Assembly: GCA_949878425.1 (NCBI GenBank)
Contig: CATLAL010000002.1
Coordinates: 1 to 64,000 of the forward strand
DNA from: an uncultured Oscillospiraceae bacterium
GTDB taxonomy: Bacteria; Bacillota; Clostridia; Oscillospirales; Oscillospiraceae
Length of the DNA: 64,000 nt
Reading direction: 5' to 3'
The notes under the pieces are model-generated. The model saw nothing but the letters and a program-made list of their open reading frames with translations, had not been told where the DNA came from and ran no database searches. Shown here piece after piece: positions 50,456 to 59,380 of this stretch; positions within the stretch are counted from its first letter, which is position 1, and each line of letters begins with the position of its first letter. The translations under genes and the position numbers were made by a program.

Positions 50456-51886
50456 ATGGAAGATCATCTGAGCGAAAAATCCGGCATCAGCGGATTCTTC
50501 TCCAATTTCGGCACCGCCGTGGCCAAGGGCGACTGGGCTGTGAAGCTGACCCTGCTCTGGTGGGGCGCGGGCTACGCCCGGCGCAAGCAGTTCGTCAAGG
50601 CCCTCATCATGACCGCCCTGGAGGCGGGCGTCATCGCCTTCACCTTCCTCTTCGCCATGCAGTATGTGCCCAAGTTCGGCACTCTGGGCACGGTCCAGGC
50701 GGAGCAGGTGTTCAATATGGCCACCATGAAGTCGGAGTGGAACGACTACGACAACTCCTTCCTGATCCTGCTGTTCTCCCTGTTCAGCTTTGTGGTCTGG
50801 GCGGCGGCCATTGTGGTGTGGATGCGCAACGTGGTCAACGTCTACCGGCTCCAGCTCCAGGCGGAGGCGGGCCGGCATGTCAACTCCTTCCCGGAGGACC
50901 TGCGCACCTATCTGGACGAGAAGTTCCACGTCACCCTGCTGAGCCTGCCGGTGCTGGGCGTGGTGGTTTTCACCATCATCCCCATCCTGCTGCTGATCCT
51001 GGTGGCCTTCACCAACTACGACCAGCAGCACATGCCCCCCACCAACCTGTTCTCCTGGGTGGGCCTGAACAACTTCATCTCCCTGTTCGGCGGCGGCGTC
51101 ACGGCCAACTTCGGCTACGCCTTCGCGCGGGTGCTGGGGTGGACATTGGTGTGGGCCCTCTTCTCCACTCTTACCACCTACATCGGCGGCATCTTCATGA
51201 GCCTGCTGCTCAACAGCAAGATGGTCAAGTGGCCCAAGCTGTGGCGGACCCTCTTTATGGTCACCATCGCGGTGCCCCAGTTTGTCTCCCTGCTGCTGAT
51301 GCGCAACTTTTTCTCCAACGGCGGCATTATGAACACCATCTGCGCCGACATCGGCCTGACCGGCTTTCTGCGGGACATTGGCCTCATCTCCACCAGCTAC
51401 ATCCCCTTCCTCTCCGCCAACGGCTGGGCCCATGTGATGATTATCCTCATCAATATCTGGATCGGCGTGCCCTACCAGATGCTCATCGCCACCGGCGTGC
51501 TCATGAACCTGCCCGGCGACCAGCTGGAGAGCGCCCGGATCGACGGAGCCAACCCCTACCAGACCTTCCGGCATATCACCATGCCCTACATGCTCTTCGT
51601 TACCGGCCCGGCGCTGGTGACGGACTTTGTGAAGAACATCAACAATTTCAACGTCATCTACCTGCTCACTCAGGACGTGTTCACCACCACCAACCAGGCC
51701 ATGGCCAACGCACAGGCCCGGGAGGTGGACCTGCTGACCACGTGGCTCTTCACCCTGACCCAGGACTACTACAACTACAAGATGGCGTCGGTGATCGGCA
51801 TCATGATCTTTGTCATCTGCGCCGTGTTCACCCTGATCGCCTTTAACTTCATGATTCGCGGCGACAAGGAGGAGGGATATCAATGA
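50456..51886 (+). CDS. Sugar ABC permease (MalF-like)
   Basis: A 476-residue membrane permease. An unusual N-terminal soluble and two-helix part (about residues 1-150) precedes the core, and the EAA loop is ESARIDGANPYQTFRHITMP. ATG 50456 follows AAAGGGAG. The downstream permease starts within its stop codon. It forms the channel with the next gene. Confidence 0.9.
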   Translation: MEDHLSEKSGISGFFSNFGTAVAKGDWAVKLTLLWWGAGYARRKQFVKALIMTALEAGVIAFTFLFAMQYVPKFGTLGTVQAEQVFNMATMKSEWNDYDNSFLILLFSLFSFVVWAAAIVVWMRNVVNVYRLQLQAEAGRHVNSFPEDLRTYLDEKFHVTLLSLPVLGVVVFTIIPILLLILVAFTNYDQQHMPPTNLFSWVGLNNFISLFGGGVTANFGYAFARVLGWTLVWALFSTLTTYIGGIFMSLLLNSKMVKWPKLWRTLFMVTIAVPQFVSLLLMRNFFSNGGIMNTICADIGLTGFLRDIGLISTSYIPFLSANGWAHVMIILINIWIGVPYQMLIATGVLMNLPGDQLESARIDGANPYQTFRHITMPYMLFVTGPALVTDFVKNINNFNVIYLLTQDVFTTTNQAMANAQAREVDLLTTWLFTLTQDYYNYKMASVIGIMIFVICAVFTLIAFNFMIRGDKEEGYQ

Positions 51887-52728
51887 GCAGCAAAAAAGTT
51901 GTCCGCAAGGTCCTGTTCAACCTGCTGATCGCGTTCCTGGCGCTCTTCTGGCTCATCCCCATCGTGTGGCTGGTGTGTACCTCCTTCAGCGCCGACTCCG
52001 GCATGAACACCAGCACCTTCCTCCCCAGGGCGTGGAGCGCCGTCCACTACGCCAAGCTCCTCCAGTCCGATACCGTCAACCAGTTCGGGACCTGGTTCCT
52101 GAACACCTTCAAGATCGCCTGCATTACCTGCCTGGTGTCCACCTTCTTCGTGCTCATGGTGGCCTACGCCACGTCGGTGATGCGCTTCAAGATGCGCAAG
52201 CCCCTCATGAACATCGCGGTTATATTAAACCTGTTCCCCGGCATGCTGGCCATGATCGCCGTGTACTTCACCCTCAAGACCTTCAACCTCACCAACAGCC
52301 ACATCGGCCTGATCCTGGTCTACTCCGCCTCCTCCGGCCTGGGCTACCTCATCGCCAAGGGCTTCTTCGACACCGTGCCCCGCTCCCTGTGCGAGGCCGC
52401 CCGGCTGGACGGATGCAACGAGGCCCTGATTTTCCTCAATGTGGTCCTCCCTATGAGCAAGCCCATTATCGTCTATACCGTCATCAGCAGCTTCCTCACC
52501 CCCTGGATGGACTTCGTCTACTCCAAGATGATCCTCAACGCCGGCATCTCCGAAAACTATACCGTGGCCGTGGGCCTCTACCGGATGCTGGATAGGAGCC
52601 TCATCAATACCTACTTCACCCAGTTCTGCTGCGGCGGCGTCCTGGTCAGCATCCCCATCTCCATCCTGTATATCATCATGCAGAAGTTCTACGTGGAGGG
52701 CATCACCAACGGCGCCGTCAAGGGCTGA
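51883..52728 (+). CDS. Sugar ABC permease (MalG-like)
   Basis: A 281-residue permease with six helices. The EAA loop is CEAARLDGCNEALIFLNVVLP. It ends FYVEGITNGAVKG, the usual MalG-type C-terminus. It overlaps the MalF-like gene by four bases (ATGA). It is followed by a composite repeat, after which the 622-residue protein begins. Confidence 0.92.
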   Translation: MSSKKVVRKVLFNLLIAFLALFWLIPIVWLVCTSFSADSGMNTSTFLPRAWSAVHYAKLLQSDTVNQFGTWFLNTFKIACITCLVSTFFVLMVAYATSVMRFKMRKPLMNIAVILNLFPGMLAMIAVYFTLKTFNLTNSHIGLILVYSASSGLGYLIAKGFFDTVPRSLCEAARLDGCNEALIFLNVVLPMSKPIIVYTVISSFLTPWMDFVYSKMILNAGISENYTVAVGLYRMLDRSLINTYFTQFCCGGVLVSIPISILYIIMQKFYVEGITNGAVKG

Positions 52729-52740
52729 CGCAGGAGGCGC

Positions 52741-53008
52741 ACATATTTTTCTTTGTGTGCGAATATGTTGATTTCCGCCATCAAGATGGTGCCGCCTCGC
52801 GGCACAGCCGCTCGGCCTACGCTAAAAATGTGCCGCCGGCACATTTTCTTAACGCTGCGGCAAAAGAAAAACGTTTTGGCGCAAAACTTCGTTTTGCTTA
52901 TGTTTTTGAGTATAACAATGGCTCTATCATAAAAAATAGGAGAGCAAAGCGGCAGCTTTGCGAATAAAGTTCTTTTTGATACTTTTTCTTTCAAGAAAAA
53001 GTATGTAT
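52741..53008. repeat. A/T-hairpin repeat, diverged inverted pair (copy h)
   Basis: It starts 13 bases after the permease stop. A forward unit (ACATATTTTTCTTTGTGTGC; GCGCAAAACTTCGTTTTGC) and a reversed unit (GCAAAGCGGCAGCTTTGC; CTTTTTGATACTTTTTC; TCAAGAAAAAGTATG) flank a centre with GGCACA/TGTGCC inverted repeats. It fills the gap before the next gene. Confidence 0.65.
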
Positions 53009-53026
53009 GCCTGAAAGGAATAGCAT

Positions 53027-54895
53027 ATGGAAGAACAATTTATTCTCAACATCATTCACCGGCCGGAGCTGGTGCCGGAGTACGCCGAAAAAGTGACGGG
53101 GCAAGGGAAGGCGGAGGATCTGGGGCGCAAGGCGCTTTTGACGGAGAGCCTGGACATCTTCAAGCTCCAGCAGGAGGCGGCCCACCGCAACGGCCTCAAG
53201 ACCACGATCCAGATGACCTACGCCAGTCTCTTCAACGCGGAGGCGGTGGCTCTGGCCAAGGCGGACCACCAGCGCTACGGCGACGAGATTGCCCTGAGCC
53301 TGCTGGGCCTGCCCTGCAAGGAGTTCCGGGAGAAGTACAAGACCAAGGATTTCTGCATCTGGATGTTCGACATGGAGATGAAGCGAAGCGTGGTGGACGA
53401 CGTATTCGGCAAGTTCCACGACTGCTTCGGGTTCTATCCCCAGTCCACGGGCAGCTATTACATGGACGCGGCCCTCATCGGCTATATCAAGGAGAAGTAC
53501 CCCTCGGTCAAGTGCGCGGTAGCCACCTGCTGGGAGGAGGGCCCCAAGGCCTACCACACCTGCAACAACTCCTGGTACACCTTCATGGATGGCGGACCCT
53601 GGGCCCCCTGGATTCCCTCCAAGGTCAACACCCACGCCCCGGCGGCCAGCGCCGCCGAGGACAGCGGCATTGTGGCCATTCCCCACCTGAGCCGGGACCT
53701 GATGGCCTGCTACGACGGCAACGGCTCCAACTTCGGCACCCACCCCCAGAACGTGCTGCGGGGGATGCTGTACACCCCGGGGCAGTTCAACCCCGACGGC
53801 AGCTACTCCGGCCAGAGCTACCCCTATCTCTACAACCTCATCGACCAGTACCGCTACCAGGCCCGGTTCAACAGCGGCTACGCCTACAACATGCAGTTTG
53901 TGGGCCCCGGCTGGATGAACAAGATGGGCCGGTGGGAGGCCCCCTATGAGCTGCTGAAGGCCAGCTACGACGACGGCTGTGCCTACTACGGCCAGCTGAA
54001 GAAGGAGGGCAAGCTCACCGACATGACCATGGCGGAGTTTGCGGACTACTACCGGCAGAAAAAGCACTACACGGAGCCGGAGTGCGCCCTCTGGCGGGAT
54101 ATCATCTACGGCAGCGACAAGCAGCTCTTCTGGTACTGCGACCCCTACATGCGCGCCTGCGTGAACATGGACCAGGGCGGGGCCATCGTGGATCTGCGGC
54201 CCTACGCGGCCAAGCTGGAGTGGGACATCGGCATCGGCACCCCCCACGTCCAGGAGGCGGGCTACCCCTACCTCATCCAGGAGAAGTACCGGGCGGGCTA
54301 CTTCACCCACTACGCCGGGGAGGGTACCGTCCGCTCCGCCAAGCTCTGCCACAACGGCGAGGAGGTGGACCTCTGCCTCTGCCGCACCCACGCCCACTTC
54401 TCCCAGGAGGGGGACTGCCGGCGGCTGACCCTGGACCCGGTGGAGGCGGTGTTCTCCGACCTCACCGTGAAGCTCCAGACGGTCCTCACCTTCCGGGAGG
54501 GCTCCAGCGCCATCCAGATCGACCGCCATATCCTGGAGATGAGCGACCCGGATGCCCAGCTCACCATCAACGAGTATATGGTGGCCTGCTACGGCACCAC
54601 CGAGTACCCGGAGGATATGACCGGCCTCACCCTGAGCGCCCGCCGGGGCGATGAGGAGCACCCCCTGGCCTACGCCTATAAGTGCCGGGAGTTCGCCCTG
54701 CCGGAGGCGGACGGGGTCTCCTGCGTGCTGCCCCCCATCAAGACCCGGGTGTCCCTGACCTGCCAGGGCCGGGACAGGGCCGGGTACTATAAGGAGGGCT
54801 ACGCCTTCAGCCCCATGTTCACCCTGGGGTACACCGGGACTTTGAAGGAGAAGGAGGTGTTCACCACATGGCTCAGGCTGGAAAGGGCCGGCTGA
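53027..54895 (+). CDS. Uncharacterised 622-residue protein of the carbohydrate locus
   Basis: A cytoplasmic protein (no signal peptide) in an operon-like series with sugar transporter, GH53 and sulfatase. The first 350 residues resemble a barrel of the deacetylase/glycosidase kind (FCIWMFDMEMK; GFYPQSTGSYYMDAALIGY; VATCWEEGPKAYH), with acidic and His residues on strand ends. The C-terminal 250 residues are beta-rich (AKLEWDIGIGTPH; VDLCLCRTHAHF). An enzyme acting on the imported glycan is the best guess. I cannot name a family. Confidence 0.75.
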   Translation: MEEQFILNIIHRPELVPEYAEKVTGQGKAEDLGRKALLTESLDIFKLQQEAAHRNGLKTTIQMTYASLFNAEAVALAKADHQRYGDEIALSLLGLPCKEFREKYKTKDFCIWMFDMEMKRSVVDDVFGKFHDCFGFYPQSTGSYYMDAALIGYIKEKYPSVKCAVATCWEEGPKAYHTCNNSWYTFMDGGPWAPWIPSKVNTHAPAASAAEDSGIVAIPHLSRDLMACYDGNGSNFGTHPQNVLRGMLYTPGQFNPDGSYSGQSYPYLYNLIDQYRYQARFNSGYAYNMQFVGPGWMNKMGRWEAPYELLKASYDDGCAYYGQLKKEGKLTDMTMAEFADYYRQKKHYTEPECALWRDIIYGSDKQLFWYCDPYMRACVNMDQGGAIVDLRPYAAKLEWDIGIGTPHVQEAGYPYLIQEKYRAGYFTHYAGEGTVRSAKLCHNGEEVDLCLCRTHAHFSQEGDCRRLTLDPVEAVFSDLTVKLQTVLTFREGSSAIQIDRHILEMSDPDAQLTINEYMVACYGTTEYPEDMTGLTLSARRGDEEHPLAYAYKCREFALPEADGVSCVLPPIKTRVSLTCQGRDRAGYYKEGYAFSPMFTLGYTGTLKEKEVFTTWLRLERAG

Positions 54896-55092
54896 ACTAC
54901 CGCTGCCCCTCCTGCTTCATGCGGGATTTGGACATCGACATGTTCTACGACCCGGATAAGAAGGAGTACTACTGCATCCGCTGCCAGTATACCGGCACGG
55001 AGCGGGACGTGCTGGAGAAGAACCAAATGGCCCGCTTCCGCTACCGGTTCCTCACCAAGCGCTTCGGCATGGACGAGTTTGAGAAATTTTAA
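54868..55092 (+). CDS. Small zinc-ribbon protein
   Basis: 74 residues. YRCPSCFMRD and YYCIRCQYTG supply two CxxC pairs for zinc. The C-terminal part is a basic helix (RFRYRFLTKRFGMDEFEKF). It overlaps the end of the previous gene by 28 bases in another frame and is followed by a strong terminator, so it is the last gene of that transcript. The role is unknown. It may be nucleic-acid binding. Confidence 0.7.
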   Translation: MAQAGKGRLNYRCPSCFMRDLDIDMFYDPDKKEYYCIRCQYTGTERDVLEKNQMARFRYRFLTKRFGMDEFEKF

Positions 55093-55095
55093 CCT

Positions 55096-55135
55096 GCGAA
55101 AAGGCGCCGCCCCACGTCGGACGGCGCCTTTTCGC
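55096..55135 (+). terminator. Terminator after the zinc-ribbon gene
   Basis: GCGAAAAGGCGCCG pairs with CGGCGCCTTTTCGC. Confidence 0.7.
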
Positions 55136-55140
55136 GGGGG

Positions 55141-55365
55141 CATACATACTTTTTCTTTGTGAACAAAGAAAAAGTATCAAAAAGAAAAACTTTTTTGCGC
55201 GAAACTATCGTTTCGCTATTGGGTTTATGGTATACTGCTGGGGGAGCTTTCCGGGCCTCTTTGAAAAATGTTAACGCGCCCGAACAGCGTCCCAAAACAT
55301 TGAGCAAAGCGGCAGCTTTGCGAACAAAGTTCTTTTTGATTCTTTTTCTTTCAAGAAAAAGAATG
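55141..55365. repeat. A/T-hairpin repeat, inverted pair with 225-bp span (copy i)
   Basis: The best example of the paired form: forward unit CATACTTTTTCTTTGTGAAC ... GCGAAACTATCGTTTCGC, and reversed unit GCAAAGCGGCAGCTTTGC ... CTTTTTGATTCTTTTTC ... AAGAAAAAGAATG. A minimal MITE B end (TTTGAAAAATGTTAACGC) and a TATACT lie between. Confidence 0.75.
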
Positions 55366-55387
55366 AACAACCTACAGCGAGGTTTTT

Positions 55388-56491
55388 ATGGAATTTATCA
55401 AGGGTTTTGATGTTTCCTCCCTTCTGGAGGCAGAGCGGTGCGGCGGACGGTTTCGGGACGCCGGGGGTTCAGGTGACGCGCTGGCGATTCTGGGGCGGCA
55501 CGGGGCCAACTGGGTGCGGCTGCGGCTGTGGAACGACCCCTACGACGGGGCGGGGGAGGACTACGGCGGGGGTGTGTGCGATTTGGCGGTAGTGCTGGAG
55601 CTGGCCCGCCGGGCGAAAAAGGCGGGTTTGGCGTGGCTGCTGGACCTCCACTACTCCGACTTCTGGGCGGACCCTGGCAAGCAGACGGTACCCAAGGCCT
55701 GGCGGGGTCTGGACGAGGCGGGTCTGGAGGCGGCGGTGTACCGCTACACCCGGGACGTGCTGTGCGCCTGCCGGGCGGCGGGGGTGGAGCCGGGGATGGT
55801 GCAGGTGGGCAACGAGGTGACAAACGGCCTGCTGTGGCCCACGGGGAAAACGCCCAACTGGGGGACCATCTGCCGCTATGTGACGGCGGGGGTCCAGGCG
55901 GTGCGGGAGGAGGCTCCCAAGGCCCGGGTGATGGTCCACCTGGACAACGGCGGCAACAATCCCATGTACCGGGAGTGGTTTGACCACTACTTCGGCCTGG
56001 GGGGTGACTGCGACGTGATCGGGCTGAGCTACTACCCCTTCTGGCACGGGAGCCTGGCGGACCTCTCCGCCAACATGGACGACCTTGCGGTCCGCTACGG
56101 GCGGGACCTCATTGTGGTGGAGACCAGCATGGGCTTCACCATGGACGACTACGCCGCCCGGGAGGGGCTGGCGGCGCCGGAGCGCAAGGGCGCGGCCACC
56201 CGGCCGGAGCTGGTGGAGAAGATCGACTACCCCATGACGCCCCAGGGGCAGGCGGACTTCACCTCCGACCTGCTGGAGGCCATCCGGAGGGTGCCGGAGG
56301 GCCGGGGGCGGGGCTTCTTCTGGTGGGAGCCGGCGTGGCTCCCCGTGCCCGGGTCCGGCTGGGCGAGGCGGTCCGGCTGGGAGTACGTCCGGGAAAAGGG
56401 CCCCGGCGGCAACGAGTGGGCCAACCAGGCCCTCTTCGACTTCGACGGAAACGCCCTGCCGGCGCTGTCCGTGATCCGGGATTTCCCATGA
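55388..56491 (+). CDS. GH53 endo-beta-1,4-galactanase, intracellular
   Basis: A 367-residue glycoside hydrolase family 53 TIM barrel that cleaves beta-1,4-galactan. It begins FIKGFDVSSLLEAE, has NWVRLRLWNDP, acid/base Glu143 in VQVGNEVTNG and nucleophile Glu245 in IVVETSMGF. Unlike most GH53 enzymes it has no signal peptide, so it should act on imported galacto-oligosaccharides. Its stop overlaps the next start (ATGA), so it is coupled to the kinase-like gene. Confidence 0.92.
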   Translation: MEFIKGFDVSSLLEAERCGGRFRDAGGSGDALAILGRHGANWVRLRLWNDPYDGAGEDYGGGVCDLAVVLELARRAKKAGLAWLLDLHYSDFWADPGKQTVPKAWRGLDEAGLEAAVYRYTRDVLCACRAAGVEPGMVQVGNEVTNGLLWPTGKTPNWGTICRYVTAGVQAVREEAPKARVMVHLDNGGNNPMYREWFDHYFGLGGDCDVIGLSYYPFWHGSLADLSANMDDLAVRYGRDLIVVETSMGFTMDDYAAREGLAAPERKGAATRPELVEKIDYPMTPQGQADFTSDLLEAIRRVPEGRGRGFFWWEPAWLPVPGSGWARRSGWEYVREKGPGGNEWANQALFDFDGNALPALSVIRDFP

Positions 56492-57045
56492 GCGGGGGAC
56501 GGAGCATCGCCGTCAACGGCGCGGACTATCGGATCCTGCGCCTGCTGGGCAAGGGGAAGGGGGGCTACTCCTACCTGGCGGAGGGCCCCCTGGGCCAGGT
56601 GGTGGTCAAGCAGATCCACCACGAAAAGTGCGGCTACTACCAGTTCGGCGACAAGCTGGCCGCGGAGCTGGGGGACTATGAGCGGCTGCGGGCCCTGGAG
56701 GTCCCCATGCCGGAGCTGCTGGCGGCGGACCGGGAGGCGGAGCGGCTTATTAAGACCTACATCCCCGGCCCCACGGCCTGCGACCTGGTGCTGGCGGACC
56801 AGCTGCCCCCCTTCTGTCTGGAGCAGCTGGAGGCGCTGTGCCGGAGGCTCTACGCCGCCGGACTGAATATCGACTACTTTCCCACCAATTTCATCCCCTG
56901 GCAGGGCGTGCTCTACTACGTGGACTATGAGTGCAACAGCTACCAGGAGCGCTGGGACTTCCAGCACTGGGGCGTGACCTACTGGTCCAAGACGCCGGAG
57001 CTGCTGGCCTGGGCGGAGCAGAGGAAAAAGGAGGAGCGAGGATGA
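56488..57045 (+). CDS. Small protein-kinase-like fold protein
   Basis: 185 residues. A glycine loop (LLGKGKGGYSYLAEG), the ATP Lys in VVVKQIHHEK, PMPELLAADREAERLIKTYI, and a catalytic-loop-like NIDYFPTNFIPWQGVLYYVDYEC in place of HxDxxxxN/DFD suggest a reduced kinase of the RIO/aminoglycoside kinase type. It is too short for a full kinase, with a minimal C-lobe. It is coupled to GH53 upstream and to TraX downstream by overlaps. The substrate is unknown, and sugar or protein are both possible. Confidence 0.7.
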   Translation: MSGGRSIAVNGADYRILRLLGKGKGGYSYLAEGPLGQVVVKQIHHEKCGYYQFGDKLAAELGDYERLRALEVPMPELLAADREAERLIKTYIPGPTACDLVLADQLPPFCLEQLEALCRRLYAAGLNIDYFPTNFIPWQGVLYYVDYECNSYQERWDFQHWGVTYWSKTPELLAWAEQRKKEERG

Positions 57046-57821
57046 CGGAAAGGCGTATTGGCCGCAGGCCCGGCATCAATCTGGTCAACTGGTCGGGGAG
57101 CGAGCTGAAGTGGGTGGGGTTTGTGTGCCTGTGCCTGAGCAGCTTCAGCATCGCGGTGCTCCAGCGGGGCGTGATGGCCCTGGACAGCTATGCCTCCACC
57201 CAGGAGCTCTACGAGGCCATGAAGCCCGGCAGCGGCATGATCAGCTGGGCTACCGCCGCCGTATTCTGCTCCCTCATCGCCACGCTGGCGATCCCCCTCT
57301 ACGCCAAGCTGCTCTGCGAGGGCTTCCGGCACACTTCCAGCGTGAAGCGCTACATTCTGCGCCTGGCCCTCTGCGCCCTGGTGTCCGAGATCCCCTACGA
57401 CTTTGCCATGAACGGGAAGCTGCTGGATTTCAGCGTGCAGAACCCGGTGTGGGCCCTAGTGGTGGCGGCGGTGATGCTGGCCATCCTCCGGCAGTGGAAA
57501 TTTTCCTCCAAAGCCGCCGCGGCGGGGTTCAGCGCGGTGGTGGTGCTGGCGGCGGTAGCCTGGCCGCTGCTGCTGCGGGTCCAGCTGGGGCCGTCGCTGG
57601 TGCTGCTGACGGCGCTGTTCCACTTTGCCGGGAACAGGCGGACCCTGGCCGCCCTGGCCGGCGCGGCGCTGACCCTGCCCCAGTTCCCGGCCCCCTTCGG
57701 CGTGCTCCTGGTCCACTGGTACGACGGGAGCAAGGGCAAGACGGACCGCCGCCTGTTCTACGTCCTCTACCCCGCCCAGCTGCTGGCCTTCGGCCTCTGG
57801 GGCCTGCTGCTGCGGAGCTGA
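57042..57821 (+). CDS. TraX-family membrane protein
   Basis: 259 residues with about seven membrane helices. Typical TraX phrases are LRLALCALVSEIPYDFAMNG and RRLFYVLYPAQLLAFGLW. TraX proteins are putative acyltransferases, named after F-pilin acetylation but widespread in Firmicutes. It overlaps the kinase-like gene by four bases and ends the GH53 mini-operon. Confidence 0.88.
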   Translation: MTERRIGRRPGINLVNWSGSELKWVGFVCLCLSSFSIAVLQRGVMALDSYASTQELYEAMKPGSGMISWATAAVFCSLIATLAIPLYAKLLCEGFRHTSSVKRYILRLALCALVSEIPYDFAMNGKLLDFSVQNPVWALVVAAVMLAILRQWKFSSKAAAAGFSAVVVLAAVAWPLLLRVQLGPSLVLLTALFHFAGNRRTLAALAGAALTLPQFPAPFGVLLVHWYDGSKGKTDRRLFYVLYPAQLLAFGLWGLLLRS

Positions 57822-57836
57822 TGCATATATACGGCA

Positions 57837-57910
57837 TACATACTTTTTCTTTTTGAAAAAAGGAAAAGTATCAAAAAGAAAAATTTTTTGCGCGAAACTT
57901 CGTTTCGCTT
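57837..57910 (+). repeat. A/T-hairpin dispersed repeat (copy j)
   Basis: CATACTTTTTCTTTTTGAAA, ATCAAAAAGAAAAATTTTTT and GCGAAACTTCGTTTCGC, 15 bases after the TraX stop. Confidence 0.75.
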
Positions 57911-57953
57911 CAGGCTGTAGAAAAAGCAGCCTCCAAAAAGGAGGGACCGGCCT

Positions 57954-59297
57954 ATGAACATCCTTTTCTTTTTTACGGACCAGCAGCGCTGGGACACCTG
58001 CGGCTGCTACGGTCAGAGCCTGGACGTGACGCCCAACCTGGACCGGCTGGCCGGGGAGGGGGTCAGATTCCACAGCGCCTTTACCCCCCAGCCGGTGTGC
58101 GGCCCCTGCCGGGCCCTGTTCCAGACCGGGCGGTATCCCACGGAAACGGGGTGCTTCCGCAACGGCGTCATGCTGCCCAGGGGAGTCAAGACCCTGGCGG
58201 ACTATATGGAGGAGGCGGGGTACGAGACCGCCTATGTGGGCAAGTGGCACCTGGCCAGCGACGACGGGCCGGACCGGCTGGCGGTGGACCACACCGCCAC
58301 CGCCATCCCCCGGGAATTCCGGGGGGGCTACACCGGCTACTGGCGGGCGGCGGATGTACTGGAGTTCACCTCCCACGGCTACGACGGCTATGTGTTTGAC
58401 GAGAACAACCGGCGGGTGGACTTCAAGGGCTACCGGGCGGACTGCATCACCGACATGGCCCTGGAGTTTTTGGACGGGTACGACGGGAAAAAGCCCTTCT
58501 TCCTCACCGTCTCCCACATTGAGCCCCACCACCAGAACGACCGGGGGCACTACGAGGGGCCGGCGGGCTCCCGGGAGCGGTTCAAGGACTTTGTTTTGCC
58601 GGGGGACCTGGAGGCTCTGGGGGGCAACGCGGCGGAGGAGTACCCGGACTATCTGGGCCAGTGCGCCAGCCTGGACGAGAACCTGGGCCGGCTGGTGGAA
58701 AAGCTGAAGGAGCGGGGGCTCTATGAGGACACGGCGATCCTCTTCGCCTCGGACCACGGCTCCCACTTCAAGACCAGGAACCGGGACAGCCACCTCTGCG
58801 GCGGCGACGACTACAAGCGCTCCTGTCACGACGCCTGCCTCCGGGTGCCCCTGGTGATCGCGGGGGGGCCCTTCCGGGGAGGCCGTGTGGTGGAGGACCT
58901 GGTGAGCACCGAGAGTCTGCCCAAGACCATCCTGGCCCTGGCGGGGGTGGACGTGGGCGGCGCCATGATCGGAGAAAATCTCCTTGACGTGGCGGAGAAA
59001 AAGGACCATAATAGGGCAAACCGGGTCTTTGCCCAGATCTCGGAGAGCCGGGTGGGCCGGTGCGTGCGCACGGAGCGGTACACCTACTCCGTCTATGCCC
59101 CCGGCGTAAACGGCTTCGAGGCCCCGTCGGCGGACCGGTACGCCGACGACTTCCTCTACGACCTGGAGCAAGATCCCTGGCAGCTGTACAACGTGGTGTC
59201 CGACCCGGCCTACGCCCAGGTGAAGGGGGAGCTGCGCCGGGCCCTGCTGGACTGGATCCGGCGGGCGGAGGGCGCCTCGCCGGTGATTACGGACTAG
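57954..59297 (+). CDS. Sulfatase (Cys-type, formylglycine-dependent)
   Basis: A 447-residue sulfatase. The modification site is Cys49 in VCGPCR (CxPxR), which becomes formylglycine. Metal residues are in ILFFFTDQQRWD and FASDHGSHF. Further family phrases are VGKWHLA and SHIEPHHQNDRG. There is no signal peptide, so it is cytoplasmic. A Cys-type sulfatase in an anaerobe needs an anSME-type radical SAM activator, which I do not see here. Its TAG stop is in the CTAG edge of a repeat. It presumably removes sulfate from the imported glycan. Confidence 0.92.
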   Translation: MNILFFFTDQQRWDTCGCYGQSLDVTPNLDRLAGEGVRFHSAFTPQPVCGPCRALFQTGRYPTETGCFRNGVMLPRGVKTLADYMEEAGYETAYVGKWHLASDDGPDRLAVDHTATAIPREFRGGYTGYWRAADVLEFTSHGYDGYVFDENNRRVDFKGYRADCITDMALEFLDGYDGKKPFFLTVSHIEPHHQNDRGHYEGPAGSRERFKDFVLPGDLEALGGNAAEEYPDYLGQCASLDENLGRLVEKLKERGLYEDTAILFASDHGSHFKTRNRDSHLCGGDDYKRSCHDACLRVPLVIAGGPFRGGRVVEDLVSTESLPKTILALAGVDVGGAMIGENLLDVAEKKDHNRANRVFAQISESRVGRCVRTERYTYSVYAPGVNGFEAPSADRYADDFLYDLEQDPWQLYNVVSDPAYAQVKGELRRALLDWIRRAEGASPVITD

Positions 59298-59338
59298 GGC
59301 TTGTTTGAAAAATGTTAACACACCCAAACAGCGCCTAG
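59294..59338. repeat. Minimal 45-bp CTAG-bounded element B
   Basis: CTAGGGCTTGTTTGAAAAAT, GTTAACACACC and CAAACAGCGCCTAG: both MITE B ends with no interior. The left CTAG contains the sulfatase stop codon. GTTTG/CAAAC can form a hairpin. Confidence 0.65.
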
Positions 59339-59380
59339 GCGGCGGACGTTGATTTTATGGAGAGCGGGAGGTTCCGGACT

